Source: WGOA01 sp964429745 (GTDB taxonomy: Bacteria; Bacteroidota; Bacteroidia; Chitinophagales; BACL12). From it: a DNA stretch of 64,000 nt. The stretch spans positions 1 to 64,000 of the forward strand of contig CAYSDI010000005.1 of assembly GCA_964429745.1 (NCBI GenBank). Reading direction: 5' to 3'. The translations under genes were made by a program, and so were the position numbers. Shown here piece after piece: positions 32,509-42,319 of the stretch. The notes beneath the pieces were generated by a model. It did not search any database, was not told where the DNA came from, and saw only the letters and a program-made list of their open reading frames with translations. Each line of letters opens with the position of its first letter. Positions within the stretch are counted from its first letter, which is position 1.

Positions 32509-33555
32509 TTAGAAATTCCAATCACCGGTGTCGAGCGTTTCCACACAATTGCGAAGCAAATCGATGGACGAGCGGATGTCGGCCTTGTGGCACATTTCAA
32601 TGACGGAGTGGATGTGCCGGGTAGGAATGGAAACGGCCCCTGAAATGGCGCCGCGCGTGGCCATGCGCTGGATGCCGGCGGTGTCGGTGCCGCCTTTGGG
32701 CAGCACTTCGGGCTGCCAGGATATGCCGTTGTCAGAGGCCACTTTTTTCATGAAGCGCACCATGCGGTAGTCGCAAATGACGGAGGCGTCCATGATTTTG
32801 ATGGCCGTGCCCTTGCCGAGTTTGGTCACCATTTCTTCGGGTCGGGCGCCGGGGGTGTCAAACGCGATGGTGGTGTCCAGTCCGAAGCCGAAATCGGGGT
32901 TGATGCCGTGTGCCGAGACGCTGGCGCCGCGGATGCCCACTTCTTCCTGCACGGTGAAGACCGCGTAGAAATCGTAGGGTGTTTTTTTTAATTCGCGCAG
33001 CACTTCGATCAGAACGTACACGGAGACGCGGTTGTCCAGCGATTTCACGTTGACGCATTCGCCCATTTGGATGAGCTTGCGTTCGCGGCTGACCGGGTCA
33101 CCGATGTTGACCAATTTATTGACTTCGTCGGCGGGGAGGCCCAGATCAATGAAGTAGTCTTCCAGGTGCAGAGGCTTGTTGCGCTCCTCCGGGGTCATCA
33201 GGTGAATGGGTTTGGAGCCCATGACTCCCACAAGGTCTTCGCGGCCGTGAACGATAACCCGTTGAGCGGTTAGCGTTTTTGGGTCGAAGCCACCCAACGG
33301 AACAAAATGCAGGAATCCGTTATCGTCAATGTGCGAAACCATGAACCCGATTTCGTCCATGTGAGCCGCCGCCATGACTTTTTTGCCCCCCGGTGTTCCT
33401 TTTTTGAGCGCTATAACATTTCCCATGTTATCGATGTCTACCGAGTCAACCAGCGGGCTGACTTCGCGGAGTACAATTTCGCGGATGCGCTGCTCAAACC
33501 CGGGAACCCCGGCTACTTCACAGATTTCTGTAAGCAAAGGGACGTTGATGGACAT
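32509..33555 (-). CDS. M42 family metallopeptidase (glutamyl/deblocking aminopeptidase)
   Basis: Cytoplasmic dodecameric TET-type aminopeptidase with a two-metal site. Visible ligands: AAHMDEIGFM (first His/Asp region), the bridging Asp in VKSLDNRVSVY, catalytic Glu pair in VQEEVGIRGA, and the late Asp and His in GLDTTIAFD and IPTRHIHSVIEM. At 348 residues it matches the family. It should trim short peptides. It lies 27 bp after pyruvate kinase on the same strand. Confidence 0.93.
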   Translation of the reverse strand: MSINVPLLTEICEVAGVPGFEQRIREIVLREVSPLVDSVDIDNMGNVIALKKGTPGGKKVMAAAHMDEIGFMVSHIDDNGFLHFVPLGGFDPKTLTAQRVIVHGREDLVGVMGSKPIHLMTPEERNKPLHLEDYFIDLGLPADEVNKLVNIGDPVSRERKLIQMGECVNVKSLDNRVSVYVLIEVLRELKKTPYDFYAVFTVQEEVGIRGASVSAHGINPDFGFGLDTTIAFDTPGARPEEMVTKLGKGTAIKIMDASVICDYRMVRFMKKVASDNGISWQPEVLPKGGTDTAGIQRMATRGAISGAVSIPTRHIHSVIEMCHKADIRSSIDLLRNCVETLDTGDWNF

Positions 33556-33582
33556 GGCTGGGGAGGTTACGAGGGTTTGTGA

Positions 33583-35013
33583 TCAGCGCACAATGCCGAT
33601 TTTGAGCATGTTGGTTTTGCTGCGAGAGCCCAGCGGCATAGACCCGGTGTTCAGCACAATGTCGCCGCGGATAACCAATCCTTTTTCTTTCAGGATGTCC
33701 TGGACTTCGGCAATGGTTTTGTCGGTGCTTTCAAAACGATTGTAGTAGAAAGCGCGAACGCCCCAGACCAGGCTCAGCGTTTTGATGAGCTGCTGGCTGT
33801 CGGTGAATATGTGAATGGCGGCACCTGGACGCTGGCTGGCCAACATAAAGGCGGTGTAGCCGGAGCGCGTCATGCCCAAAATAGCCCGGGCGTTGACATG
33901 CATAGCGATGTTAGCCGCGTTGTAGCAGATGGCATCGCTCAGATAATGCGGCGAATCCTTGTCCGGTTTGATTTCACGGTTGTAGATGGATGGATCTTTT
34001 TCCACCTCCGCGATGATGTCGCGCATGGCTTCGACTACCTTGACCGGATACTGCCCTACCGATGTCTCGGCCGATAACATCACGGCATCTGCTCCGTCAA
34101 ACACAGCGTTGGCCACGTCGGTGGCTTCGGCGCGTGTTGGGCGGAAGTGGCTGATCATGCTCTCCATCATCTGTGTGGCAATGATCACAGGCTTGTAGGC
34201 AGCCATGGACTTGCGCGTGATGTGCTTCTGAATCATGGGGATTCGCTCCATGGGCAATTCCACCCCGAGGTCGCCGCGGGCTACCATGATGCCGTCGCTG
34301 GCTTCAATGATGGAATCAATTTCTTCCAGCGCTTCAGGCCGCTCAATCTTGGCGATGATGCGGACATCTTTGTTGTGGTAGTTAATGATGCCGCGCAATT
34401 CGCGCATGTCATCGGCCTTTCGAACAAAGCTCAAGGCGATCCACTGGATGTCACAGTCCAGCACCCAGCGAAGGTTTTGCTTGTCGCTTTCGGTCAGGCT
34501 GGGTTCAGAAATGCGGGTGTGGGGCATGTTCACCCCTTTTTTGCTGGAGAGCAGCCCGCCGTAGATCACTTTGGCGCGGACGCGGGTGTGGTCAATTTTT
34601 TCCATGACCCGCAGCTCCAGCTTGCCATCGTCGATGAGCACGTGGTCGCCCTCGGCCACGTCGCGGGCAAACTGCTGGTAGGAAATGGAGACCAGGTCGG
34701 CCGTGCATTCCACGTCGTCGGTGGTCAGGATCAACTCGTGGTTTTCGGGTAACAAGACGGTGCCCCCGGGCACCTTGCCTGTTCGAATTTTAGGACCTTG
34801 AAGGTCAGCCAAAAGACCTACTGTTGTGCCAAGTTCGTCGTTGACGGACTGAACGAGTTCAATGACGGCTTTGTGTTTTTCTTCGTCGCCGTGGCTGAGG
34901 TTGAGGCGAAAGATGTTGACACCGGCGCGAATCAGGGCGGCAATCATCTCACGGCTTTCAATGGCCGGGCCAACGGTTGCGATGATTTTGGTCCGGTTTG
35001 GGGTCAGGTTCAT
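33583..35013 (-). CDS. pyk: Pyruvate kinase
   Basis: Glycolytic enzyme transferring phosphate from PEP to ADP. N-terminal TKIIATVGPA, the substrate-binding FRLNLSHG, LQGPKIRTG, the catalytic Lys and Glu region IIAKIERPEALE, the signature MVARGDLGVE and the MMESMI helix are all present. The C-terminal allosteric domain ends in GSMPLGSRSKTNMLKIGIVR. Full length at 476 residues. The ATG overlaps the stop of the IPExxxVDY gene by 4 bp (ATGA), a translationally coupled pair. Confidence 0.97.
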   Translation of the reverse strand: MNLTPNRTKIIATVGPAIESREMIAALIRAGVNIFRLNLSHGDEEKHKAVIELVQSVNDELGTTVGLLADLQGPKIRTGKVPGGTVLLPENHELILTTDDVECTADLVSISYQQFARDVAEGDHVLIDDGKLELRVMEKIDHTRVRAKVIYGGLLSSKKGVNMPHTRISEPSLTESDKQNLRWVLDCDIQWIALSFVRKADDMRELRGIINYHNKDVRIIAKIERPEALEEIDSIIEASDGIMVARGDLGVELPMERIPMIQKHITRKSMAAYKPVIIATQMMESMISHFRPTRAEATDVANAVFDGADAVMLSAETSVGQYPVKVVEAMRDIIAEVEKDPSIYNREIKPDKDSPHYLSDAICYNAANIAMHVNARAILGMTRSGYTAFMLASQRPGAAIHIFTDSQQLIKTLSLVWGVRAFYYNRFESTDKTIAEVQDILKEKGLVIRGDIVLNTGSMPLGSRSKTNMLKIGIVR

Positions 35014-35495
35014 TCAAAAAGAAGATTTAGCCGACGGCTAACCGTTTGAGGCTCAATGGGGTAAACAGTCTGGATGTTAGGGAGGGGTCGTATTGAAGCG
35101 AGGAGGTCGGGAAACTTATCGGCATACCAGGAACCGTATACGAGGAGGAGATAATCAGCGTTGCGCTGCCCGGGCAGCAGCAATTTGCCACTAAAGCGGT
35201 TCGAAATTAGGTAAATCGTGGCTTTGTCCATCTCTTCCACGGCTCTGAACCGCGAAAAGCCGCCGTTTTCCGGCAAATGTCCGGGCGAAAGTTCCACGTC
35301 TTCGATCCGCTCCAGGTCTATGCCCAGGTAGCGGTTCAGCGACCAGGCCATGCGGTAATCGCGGAGCGGGGTGGCTATTCCACCGAGCAAAAAGTCGGTT
35401 TCCAGCCCAACTCGGAGCGTGTTTTTCCTGATTTTCTCCGCCACAGGGTCCAATTTACGAACTACAGGGGTGGCAATTGGCCACCTTGTCGGCAT
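35010..35495 (-). CDS. IPExxxVDY family protein
   Basis: Conserved Bacteroidota protein of unknown function, 161 residues, typically placed between pyk and acpP as here. The N-terminal half holds FLLGGIATPLRDYRMAWSLNRYLGIDLERI; the family motif near residue 105 is a variant, LPGQRNADYLLLVYG. No signal or membrane segment is seen, so it is cytoplasmic. The overlap with pyk suggests it works with or controls the same process. The first ~20 residues look atypical and the true start could be further in. Confidence 0.75.
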   Translation of the reverse strand: MPTRWPIATPVVRKLDPVAEKIRKNTLRVGLETDFLLGGIATPLRDYRMAWSLNRYLGIDLERIEDVELSPGHLPENGGFSRFRAVEEMDKATIYLISNRFSGKLLLPGQRNADYLLLVYGSWYADKFPDLLASIRPLPNIQTVYPIEPQTVSRRLNLLFE

Positions 35496-35643
35496 TACAG
35501 AAAGGAGGTCCCATTTACAACTGTTTGACTATCAATTTGGTAGATTTTAACGTGTGGACAATTTTCTCACCGCTCATTCGCTTATCCTTTGGAATTGCTT
35601 TTCTTTGCGCCACTCATTTTTTTCAGTCCTTAAATCATTCGCC

Positions 35644-35880
35644 ATGTCCGACATCGCGGAACGCGTAAAAAAAATCATCATTGACAAGCTGGGTGTTGAC
35701 GAATCCGAAGTCAACCCTGAAGCCAGTTTCACCAACGATCTGGGGGCCGACTCCCTGGATACTGTGGAGCTCATCATGGAATTTGAGAAGGAGTTCAACA
35801 TCTCTATTCCCGATGAGCAGGCGGAAAACATCACCAATGTAGGCGAGGCTATTTCTTACCTGGAAGAGCACGTCAAGTAA
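35644..35880 (+). CDS. acpP: Acyl carrier protein
   Basis: Carrier of growing acyl chains in type II fatty acid synthesis. The phosphopantetheine-bearing Ser37 sits in the canonical GADSLDTVEL, and helix 2 is acidic (ELIMEFEKEF). From the ATG at 35644 it is 78 residues, exactly the family length; the frame is open upstream but that part is not ACP-like. It starts the plus-strand row acpP-fabF-rnc, which is standard for the phylum. Confidence 0.97.
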   Translation: MSDIAERVKKIIIDKLGVDESEVNPEASFTNDLGADSLDTVELIMEFEKEFNISIPDEQAENITNVGEAISYLEEHVK

Positions 35881-35907
35881 ATTCCGCCCAACCGCCCAAC
35901 GACGGTT

Positions 35908-37167
35908 ATGGAGCTAAAACGAGTGGTAGTTACCGGCATCGGAGCCTTGACTCCGGTCGGGAATACAAGCCTTGCATTCTGGGAGTCCCTACTCGCCGGC
36001 AAGAGCGGAGCTGCGCCGATCACCCATTTTGATCCGCAGAATTTCCGCACTCGCTTTGCGTGCGAAGTCAAGAACTTCGACGTTGCTGATCACCTGGATC
36101 GCAAGGAAGGTCGGCGCATGGACCCTTTCGTGCACTTCGCCATGGTTGCCGCTCATGAAGCTGTGCTGGACTCTGGCCTTCTGGATGACGCCACCCTGGA
36201 CAAAGACCGGGTTGGCGTCATCTGGGGCGCTGGTATCGGCGGTTTGTTGACGTTTGAAGAGGAGATCGGTGGCTTTGCCCGCCGCGAAGACGGGGTGCCC
36301 AAATTCAACCCGTTCTTTATCCCCAAGATGATCATTGACATCTCTTCGGGCCATATTTCCATGCGCTACGGCTTCCGGGGCTTGAATTTCTCGACGGTTT
36401 CCGCCTGCGCTTCTTCGACCAATGCCATCATCGATTCGCTGAACTACATTCGCCTGGGCAGAGCTGTGGCCATTGTCACCGGAGGTTCCGAGGCGGCCGT
36501 AACGGCGTCTGGAATCGGTGGATTTAACGCGATGAAGGCGCTCAGCGAACGGAACGATTCCCCCGAAACGGCTTCCCGCCCATTTGATTTGGACCGCGAC
36601 GGTTTTGTTTTGGGCGAAGGGGCCGGCGCGTTGATTCTGGAAGATCGGGAACACGCTATCCGGCGAGGGGCCCGTATTTATGCCGAAGTGGTCGGCGGCG
36701 GCATGTCAGCCGATGCGCACCACATGACTGCCCCTCACCCGGAAGGTTTGGGGGCCCGCAATGTGATGATTGACGCTTTGCGCGATGCTGGCCTGCAGGC
36801 TGCTGACATTGACTACATCAATGTTCACGGTACTTCTACTCCCCTTGGCGACATTGCTGAAACAAAGGCCATCACCGAAGTTTTCGGCCAAGCGGCGTTT
36901 AACCTCAATATCTCATCCACCAAGTCCATGACTGGCCATTTGTTGGGCGCCGCCGGGGCGATTGAAGCAATTGCCTGCATCAAGGCGGTGCAGGAAGACA
37001 TCATCCCCCCCACCATCAACCATTTCACGGACGATCCAGCGTTTAATCCCGATTTGAATTTTACGTTTGGGCAACCAGTGCGCCGCAAAGTGCGGGCTGC
37101 GTTGAGCAATACCTTTGGATTTGGTGGACACAACGCCTCTATTATTGTCAAAAAGCACGACGCTTGA
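35908..37167 (+). CDS. fabF: 3-oxoacyl-ACP synthase II (FabF)
   Basis: Condensing enzyme that extends acyl-ACP with malonyl-ACP. Catalytic Cys167 is in VSACASSTNA; the two active-site histidines are in NVHGTSTPLGD and STKSMTGHLLGAAG. C-terminal LSNTFGFGGHNASI is the conserved oxyanion/gating loop. Full length at 419 residues. It follows acpP by 27 bp and overlaps rnc by 4 bp. Confidence 0.97.
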   Translation: MELKRVVVTGIGALTPVGNTSLAFWESLLAGKSGAAPITHFDPQNFRTRFACEVKNFDVADHLDRKEGRRMDPFVHFAMVAAHEAVLDSGLLDDATLDKDRVGVIWGAGIGGLLTFEEEIGGFARREDGVPKFNPFFIPKMIIDISSGHISMRYGFRGLNFSTVSACASSTNAIIDSLNYIRLGRAVAIVTGGSEAAVTASGIGGFNAMKALSERNDSPETASRPFDLDRDGFVLGEGAGALILEDREHAIRRGARIYAEVVGGGMSADAHHMTAPHPEGLGARNVMIDALRDAGLQAADIDYINVHGTSTPLGDIAETKAITEVFGQAAFNLNISSTKSMTGHLLGAAGAIEAIACIKAVQEDIIPPTINHFTDDPAFNPDLNFTFGQPVRRKVRAALSNTFGFGGHNASIIVKKHDA

Positions 37168-37895
37168 TGCTGCGGCTCTTTCGTCAGCAGTACAATTATT
37201 TTCTCTCTTCCGATAAGGACTTAGTTCGCCGCTTGTACCGGGTTATCGGGGTTATTCCCCAGCGTGTTGCTCCTTATGCGCTGGCGATGCAGCACAGTTC
37301 CGCCTCGAGCAAGCTCGCCGAAAACAATGAGCGTCTGGAATTGCTCGGGGATTCGGTGATCGATTTGGCTGTGGCTGACCACCTTTTCAAGCACTTTCCG
37401 TACAAGCCGGAGGGTTTCCTAACCGAAATGCGCGCCAAACTTGTGAGCCGCGGCATGCTCAACGACATAGCCATCCGCATGGGGCTCAAAGAGTTGATCG
37501 TCCGCAAAGCCAGTGAAGCGGATTTTCACAAGAGTTCTATTGCCGGAAATGCGCTGGAGGCCCTGGTCGGTGCCATTTACCTTGATTTGGGCTACCGCGA
37601 AGCGCATCGCTTTGTACTGGACCGTATGATTCAGCCCTACATTGATTTGGATGAACTGGTGCGCACCACCGTGAACTTCAAGAGCAAGTTGCTGGAATGG
37701 TGCCAAAAGCGGCAGAAAAAACTGCAGTTCAAGCTGATCAGCGAACACCGCGAAAAGAACAAATGGGTCTACACCATGGCCGCGATGGTGGATGACGAAA
37801 AGGTGGGCCGGGGCAGCGAATCCAGCAAAAAGCGCGCAGAGCAACTGGCCGCGGAAGCTGCTGTGTTGCACTTAAAAATTGACCAGGACGAGTAA
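37164..37895 (+). CDS. rnc: Ribonuclease III
   Basis: Double-strand-specific endoribonuclease that processes rRNA precursors and structured mRNAs. The RNase III signature NERLELLGDSVIDL (about 53-66) carries the acidic catalytic residues, and a second acidic site is in ALEALVGAIYLDLGY. A double-stranded RNA-binding domain follows (NFKSKLLEWCQ to SSKKRAEQLAAEAA). Length 243 residues is normal. The ATG overlaps the fabF stop by 4 bp. Confidence 0.96.
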   Translation: MMLRLFRQQYNYFLSSDKDLVRRLYRVIGVIPQRVAPYALAMQHSSASSKLAENNERLELLGDSVIDLAVADHLFKHFPYKPEGFLTEMRAKLVSRGMLNDIAIRMGLKELIVRKASEADFHKSSIAGNALEALVGAIYLDLGYREAHRFVLDRMIQPYIDLDELVRTTVNFKSKLLEWCQKRQKKLQFKLISEHREKNKWVYTMAAMVDDEKVGRGSESSKKRAEQLAAEAAVLHLKIDQDE

Positions 37896-37927
37896 ACCTT
37901 GGGCCGCCCTTGACCCGATTTACGGTC

Positions 37928-39259
37928 CTACTTCTTTTTTTTCTTGCCGTCTGTTTTCTCTAATTTGACGGTCAGGCTGTCTTGCAATTCGCGCGATACA
38001 GCGCCATAGGGGCCAATGATCACATCGTCGGCTTCTGATAAGCCGCTTAAAATCTGGATGTAATCGTCATCCTGAATGCCCGATTTAACCGCTGTTTGAA
38101 TGGCCATATTGTCTTTGTAGACAAAGACCACTTCGCGAATTTGTTCGCCCTTAGCGGCCAGGGTGTCTTCGCGTGTGGTTACTGATTGGATGGGCACGGA
38201 AAGGGCCTTACCGACCACGCGTGTCTTGATCTCTGCCGTTCCGGACATGCCCGGGTAGAGCGCATAGGAAGTAGCCTTTTGTCCTTCTTTTTTCTCCAGT
38301 AGGTCAGCATAACTAGACCTATCCAGAACAATTTCTACTTTGTAGTTTGTGGCCTGTTCGGCAGCAGAAAACTGCCCGGAAGTGGCTGCTGTGGCCACCT
38401 GCGTCACAATACCGCTGAAGCGTCGGTCCAGGTACGCATCTACTTCTACAAAAGCGGTGTCGCCGGGCCGGATGCGCAGTACATCACTCTCGCTGACGTC
38501 AACGTGTACTTCCATTATATTCAGGTCTACAATTTTCATCAGCGGCGTACCGGACATCATACTGGTGCCGAGCACGGTTTCCCCCACTTTGACACTTAAG
38601 CCGCTGACAATGCCGGATACTGGTGCGCGCAGCTTGGTTCGCGACAATTGCTCTTGCATCTGGCGAAGGGTCTGCTCGTTGCTCTGCACCGTGTAGCCCG
38701 CGCTTTTGACGTTTTCCTGTGCAATGGCCAGTTCAGATTTGACGGTCTCAAACTGGGCTTGCGCCATCTCAAAATTGGCTTGTGATTCCACGCCCTCTTC
38801 GCGCAGCATTTTAATACGCTCGTAATTGGCTGTAGAGTTTTTAAGGCTGGCCTCTGCCGCCAACAATCCCGCTTTAGCACTGGCCATCGCGGCTTTGGTT
38901 CCACTCAGGGCGGCCTGTGTGCGTTGCACATCGCTCGCAAAGATTTCCGGATCAATTTCCACCAGCAACTGACCCGCAATGACCGAGTCACCATCTTCCA
39001 CCCAAAGCTGGACAATCTCCCCGGAGATCTCCGGGGTGATGGTTACCTCCGTACTGGCGAAGAGTTTGCCACTTGCCGTGACCGTTTCGGTAATGTCGCG
39101 GAGTTTGGCCTTTTCTGTGCGGACCTCCAGCGCATTGCGGTTGCCGAAGGAGAACGAAAACCCTTGGCCATCTTTGGAGCCTTGGGTCAGGGTGTAGACG
39201 CCAAAGGAAATGGCAAGCACCACCAGCGTAAGACCCAGATAAAGCAGTACTTTTTTCAC
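37928..39259 (-). CDS. Efflux periplasmic adaptor (HlyD/MacA-like membrane fusion protein)
   Basis: Periplasmic adaptor linking an inner-membrane pump to a TolC-type exit duct. A single N-terminal membrane anchor (KKVLLYLGLTLVVLAISFGV) is followed by the lipoyl/biotinyl half-motif (VTASGKLFAS, VEDGDSVIAGQLLVEID), a long coiled-coil hairpin (about 110-200), a second lipoyl half (LRAPVSGIVSG) and beta-barrel domains. The C-terminus is Lys-rich. A TTG at 39304 is possible, but GTG at 39259 gives the standard MKKVLL start right after a TAACTTTG promoter element. The pump itself is not nearby. Confidence 0.88.
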   Translation of the reverse strand: MKKVLLYLGLTLVVLAISFGVYTLTQGSKDGQGFSFSFGNRNALEVRTEKAKLRDITETVTASGKLFASTEVTITPEISGEIVQLWVEDGDSVIAGQLLVEIDPEIFASDVQRTQAALSGTKAAMASAKAGLLAAEASLKNSTANYERIKMLREEGVESQANFEMAQAQFETVKSELAIAQENVKSAGYTVQSNEQTLRQMQEQLSRTKLRAPVSGIVSGLSVKVGETVLGTSMMSGTPLMKIVDLNIMEVHVDVSESDVLRIRPGDTAFVEVDAYLDRRFSGIVTQVATAATSGQFSAAEQATNYKVEIVLDRSSYADLLEKKEGQKATSYALYPGMSGTAEIKTRVVGKALSVPIQSVTTREDTLAAKGEQIREVVFVYKDNMAIQTAVKSGIQDDDYIQILSGLSEADDVIIGPYGAVSRELQDSLTVKLEKTDGKKKKK

Positions 39260-39264
39260 AGACG

Positions 39265-39272
39265 CAAAGTTA
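39265..39272 (-). promoter_or_regulatory. Bacteroidota -7 element TAACTTTG
   Basis: On the minus strand TAACTTTG lies 5 bases before the GTG chosen as start of the adaptor gene, in the 61-bp gap after tolC. It supports the GTG over the upstream TTG and suggests an internal, nearly leaderless transcript. Confidence 0.4.
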
Positions 39273-39320
39273 ACGAATCTCCGAAGGGCTTTTGGGTTGA
39301 GCAAAACCGAGCGCAGCCGA

Positions 39321-40709
39321 TTACAGATTTAAAGGACGGCCTTGGTAAAAGTCAAGAACCTTACTGGCCAGCAAGTAATTGTATTTGGCTGTCAACAAGT
39401 CCGCTTCTGCGGCAATCAGCAAATTTCGGGCGTTGTTCAGTTCAAAACTGGGGGCCTGACCCGCTTCAAAGCGCTTTTGGGCAAATTCCAGAGCCAGTTT
39501 GCGGGCTTCCACTACCTTGCTCGATGCCTGGTAACTGCTCGCGGCTGCTTTGGCATCGGCAACCGATTGCTCAATGGTTTGGCGCAGAGTATTCAAATCG
39601 CGCTCCGAGCTAATTTTCTGTTGGTCCAACAAGAGCTCCGCATTGCGGATATTGGCGCGCACCAGCCCGTTGGTAAAAATGGGCACGTTCAGTCCTAGGC
39701 CCACGAACTGGCCAAAGTTGTCATCGAGCTGGTTGCTGTACGAAGGCAGGAAGTCAGCTACGGCCTTTTCGGTAAACCAGGAAGTGCTGGCCCCCCCTGA
39801 TAATCCGAGGGAAGGGTAGAGGTCACTTCGCGCGAGGTCAATGTTGTCTTTGGCCAACTGCTCTGCCATCAGGTTTCGCGTCACGGCGGGCAGCGTGCCA
39901 GAAGCATAGCGGTAAATGGCAGAGGCATCCCAGTCTTCGACGGCCAGGAGGGCATCCGTGGCAGCGGGGTCGGGCCCTTGTACCACGAAATCAGCCTCTT
40001 CGCCAGCCTGCATCACCAACCGCAGTTGCAGGTATGCCAAAACAATGTTGTTGCTCGCCTGAATGACCCCCAATTCGTCGGTTGCTACCTGGGCTTCCAA
40101 CTCGCGCAGGTTGCCTTCCGGTATAACACCAGCCTTGGCCAAACGCGCGGAATTGCTAAGGTTGTCCCGGCTTACTTCAATCTGGACTTCGCGCCGGCGC
40201 TCATCCTCAAGGGCGAGCAGCACCTGCAGATAGGCCTGCAATACGTTGATGCGCACTTGGTCTTCGGCTGCTTTTTGGTCGGTTTCAGCCAATCCGCGCT
40301 GGTCTATAGCCGAGCGAATGCTTCGCATCAACCCAAAACCCTGAAAAATGGGCAGGTTTCCGTTTAAGCCAAAGGAATTGCTTTGGGAGCGCGAGGCGTC
40401 AATAGTCAGGTTGTCCGGATTGGTAAAGCGCCCAAAAGCCAGCCCATAATAGGCATTGCCCGTTACGTTGGGCAAACGGTTTAGCCGGCGTTGCTGCAGC
40501 GTTACGTCAGCCTGCTCCACCCCTATACCAGCCAGCCGAACATCCAGGTTGTGTTCCAAGGCGTAGTTCAGGCATTTTTCCAGGCTCCAGACGGGCTCAT
40601 TTTCGCTGCTTTCCATAGCAGGCACTTCTGCGTTTCCTATAGACTGGGCGCTTGTGGCGAACGCCAATCCGCTTACCAACAGCGTAAAAAACAACAATTT
40701 GCGGTACAT
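39321..40709 (-). CDS. TolC family outer-membrane efflux protein
   Basis: Outer-membrane channel-tunnel protein. A signal peptide ends near FATSAQS; two OEP repeats follow, each with long helices (WSLEKCLNYALEHNLDVRLA at the start and LTAKYNYLLASKVLDFY at the end), as in TolC. Length 462 residues is normal. It precedes the adaptor gene, forming an efflux pair. No RND or ABC pump gene lies within the window beside it, so the inner-membrane partner must be encoded elsewhere. Confidence 0.92.
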   Translation of the reverse strand: MYRKLLFFTLLVSGLAFATSAQSIGNAEVPAMESSENEPVWSLEKCLNYALEHNLDVRLAGIGVEQADVTLQQRRLNRLPNVTGNAYYGLAFGRFTNPDNLTIDASRSQSNSFGLNGNLPIFQGFGLMRSIRSAIDQRGLAETDQKAAEDQVRINVLQAYLQVLLALEDERRREVQIEVSRDNLSNSARLAKAGVIPEGNLRELEAQVATDELGVIQASNNIVLAYLQLRLVMQAGEEADFVVQGPDPAATDALLAVEDWDASAIYRYASGTLPAVTRNLMAEQLAKDNIDLARSDLYPSLGLSGGASTSWFTEKAVADFLPSYSNQLDDNFGQFVGLGLNVPIFTNGLVRANIRNAELLLDQQKISSERDLNTLRQTIEQSVADAKAAASSYQASSKVVEARKLALEFAQKRFEAGQAPSFELNNARNLLIAAEADLLTAKYNYLLASKVLDFYQGRPLNL

Positions 40710-40943
40710 GGCTGGTCGGTTTTAGGTGCTCTGGTTGCCCAGATTTAACGGCAGGAGAGCAGGAGTCACCTTGAAAATACATGCACCGGCGAGGGGGCCG
40801 GAAACACGCGGGTTGAAATTAGCCATATGCTGCAGAACCACCTTGCTAAAACAGGGCTATTAAGCAATAATTAACATTTCCACTTCTGGATCCGGGCGTT
40901 TATAATGAAGCCCTAAACTTACCGCAATTGGTGCCTGCTATAC
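40710..40943. other. Intergenic, no gene seen
   Basis: Noncoding stretch between the AT-rich surface-protein gene and tolC. It marks the left edge of the AT-rich insert: base composition changes near 40850. No tRNA, hairpin or repeat was recognised. Confidence 0.5.
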
Positions 40944-42248
40944 TCAATTATTAATTAATATAAATTTCTTGGTGCTTGTAGAAGTGTTAGCATCAATTTT
41001 GATGAAATAGACATCTTCAGGCAATCCTTTTGGCAGGTCGATGGTTGTAGTGAAATTAGCCTCTTTAATTGTTGGTATGGTTTTCTCATATACTTTATTT
41101 CCAGAATCGTTGAAAATTTTGATCTGTATCATTTCGCCGGTCGTACTGGAAAATGTCAGCGTCAAATCGTTGCCATTCGTTGGATTAGGGTGTAGATTAA
41201 ATTTAACATCGGAGTCCTGATTTATCAGAACAGAGACAAGATTTGAAAAGGAGTTTCTTCCGTCAAAATCAGTTTGCATGAGCCTGTAATAAGACACGCC
41301 CCTCCATGGATTGTTGTCTACTGTAGTATAATTTATTCTAACAGTGCTATTTCCTGCCCCATCTGCCTTTGCGACGGTTTCAAAATCAATCCCATTCAAA
41401 CTTTTTGCAAGGGTGAAATAGTCATTGTTGATTTCAGTCTCCGAAACCCAATTTAACCAGACCGTTGACCCTTCAGGGTATGCAGTAAAGGAGAGCAGGC
41501 TTATAGGCAGGGGGCTTGATGCGTCAGCCATCGTCCACCATGGATAGAGTTCGGAAGGCTCCAAAAAAGCAACGGTTACGGTATTATCCGCGGTGTTTAC
41601 AGACCCTGAGGGTGGGTACCCGCCCCAGTACATGGTCACCTCTTCATAGCGTTGCACCCCGAGGTTACCTTCTGTTATCGTATTTCCAACGGCGGAATGT
41701 TCGGCATCCAAGTAAGTGAATTGCAGGTTTGACAACGTCGGTTTAACGGAATAATCAAGCGCCTCAATCAACCAGAATCGGTCAATGACAAAAGCTGAAT
41801 TATCTAGCCCGAACTCGTCGTTTACCTGGGCGATACCTGTCGGCAGCTGACTGCTATTGTTCCAAGGGGTGGAATAGGTGGCAAAGTTGAAATAGCCCCC
41901 TCCAACAGCGTCGGTTGAGGTAAAAGTCAAAGGAAAATAACTGGTAAAGTCTCCCAAAGGGACAACATAATCACCCGTTGCCGTACCGATGTTCCATTTG
42001 ATGATGTTGTCTTCGCCCTCGCTGATGATACTGCCATCGTACCTTGTAATGGCTGCCGGTGATGAATTCTCGACAACGAGTTGAGCGCCCTCAGCAATGA
42101 TGATGTTTGCACCATTCAAGATGATTCTGGTGGGCGGGGCTGCGCTAAGCTCGGAAAACATGAACAGTATCCCTGAGACCAGGAGTGTCTGTTTCTTTGG
42201 AAACATACACAGTTTCCAAGAAGCCAACAATGTGCTTTTCTTGCGCAT
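40944..42248 (-). CDS. Secreted protein with type IX (type A) sorting domain
   Basis: Cell-surface or secreted protein of unknown role, 434 residues. A signal peptide ends near SELSAAPP; the start could be this ATG or the Met 14 codons later. The middle carries a Bacteroidota module ending NNDYFTLAKSLNGIDFETVAKADGAG (split) and SYYRLMQTDFDGRNSFSN, usual just before sorting domains. The C-terminal domain begins FNLHPNPTNGNDL and ends STKKFILINN, a type A T9SS signal. The gene is AT-rich and lies in an insert with the next gene, suggesting acquisition. Confidence 0.82.
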   Translation of the reverse strand: MRKKSTLLASWKLCMFPKKQTLLVSGILFMFSELSAAPPTRIILNGANIIIAEGAQLVVENSSPAAITRYDGSIISEGEDNIIKWNIGTATGDYVVPLGDFTSYFPLTFTSTDAVGGGYFNFATYSTPWNNSSQLPTGIAQVNDEFGLDNSAFVIDRFWLIEALDYSVKPTLSNLQFTYLDAEHSAVGNTITEGNLGVQRYEEVTMYWGGYPPSGSVNTADNTVTVAFLEPSELYPWWTMADASSPLPISLLSFTAYPEGSTVWLNWVSETEINNDYFTLAKSLNGIDFETVAKADGAGNSTVRINYTTVDNNPWRGVSYYRLMQTDFDGRNSFSNLVSVLINQDSDVKFNLHPNPTNGNDLTLTFSSTTGEMIQIKIFNDSGNKVYEKTIPTIKEANFTTTIDLPKGLPEDVYFIKIDANTSTSTKKFILINN

Positions 42249-42319
42249 AGAATACGAAATTATTAAATTATAAAATTAATATATTAAATTACTTACAATG
42301 CAATTGCTGATAAGACGTA

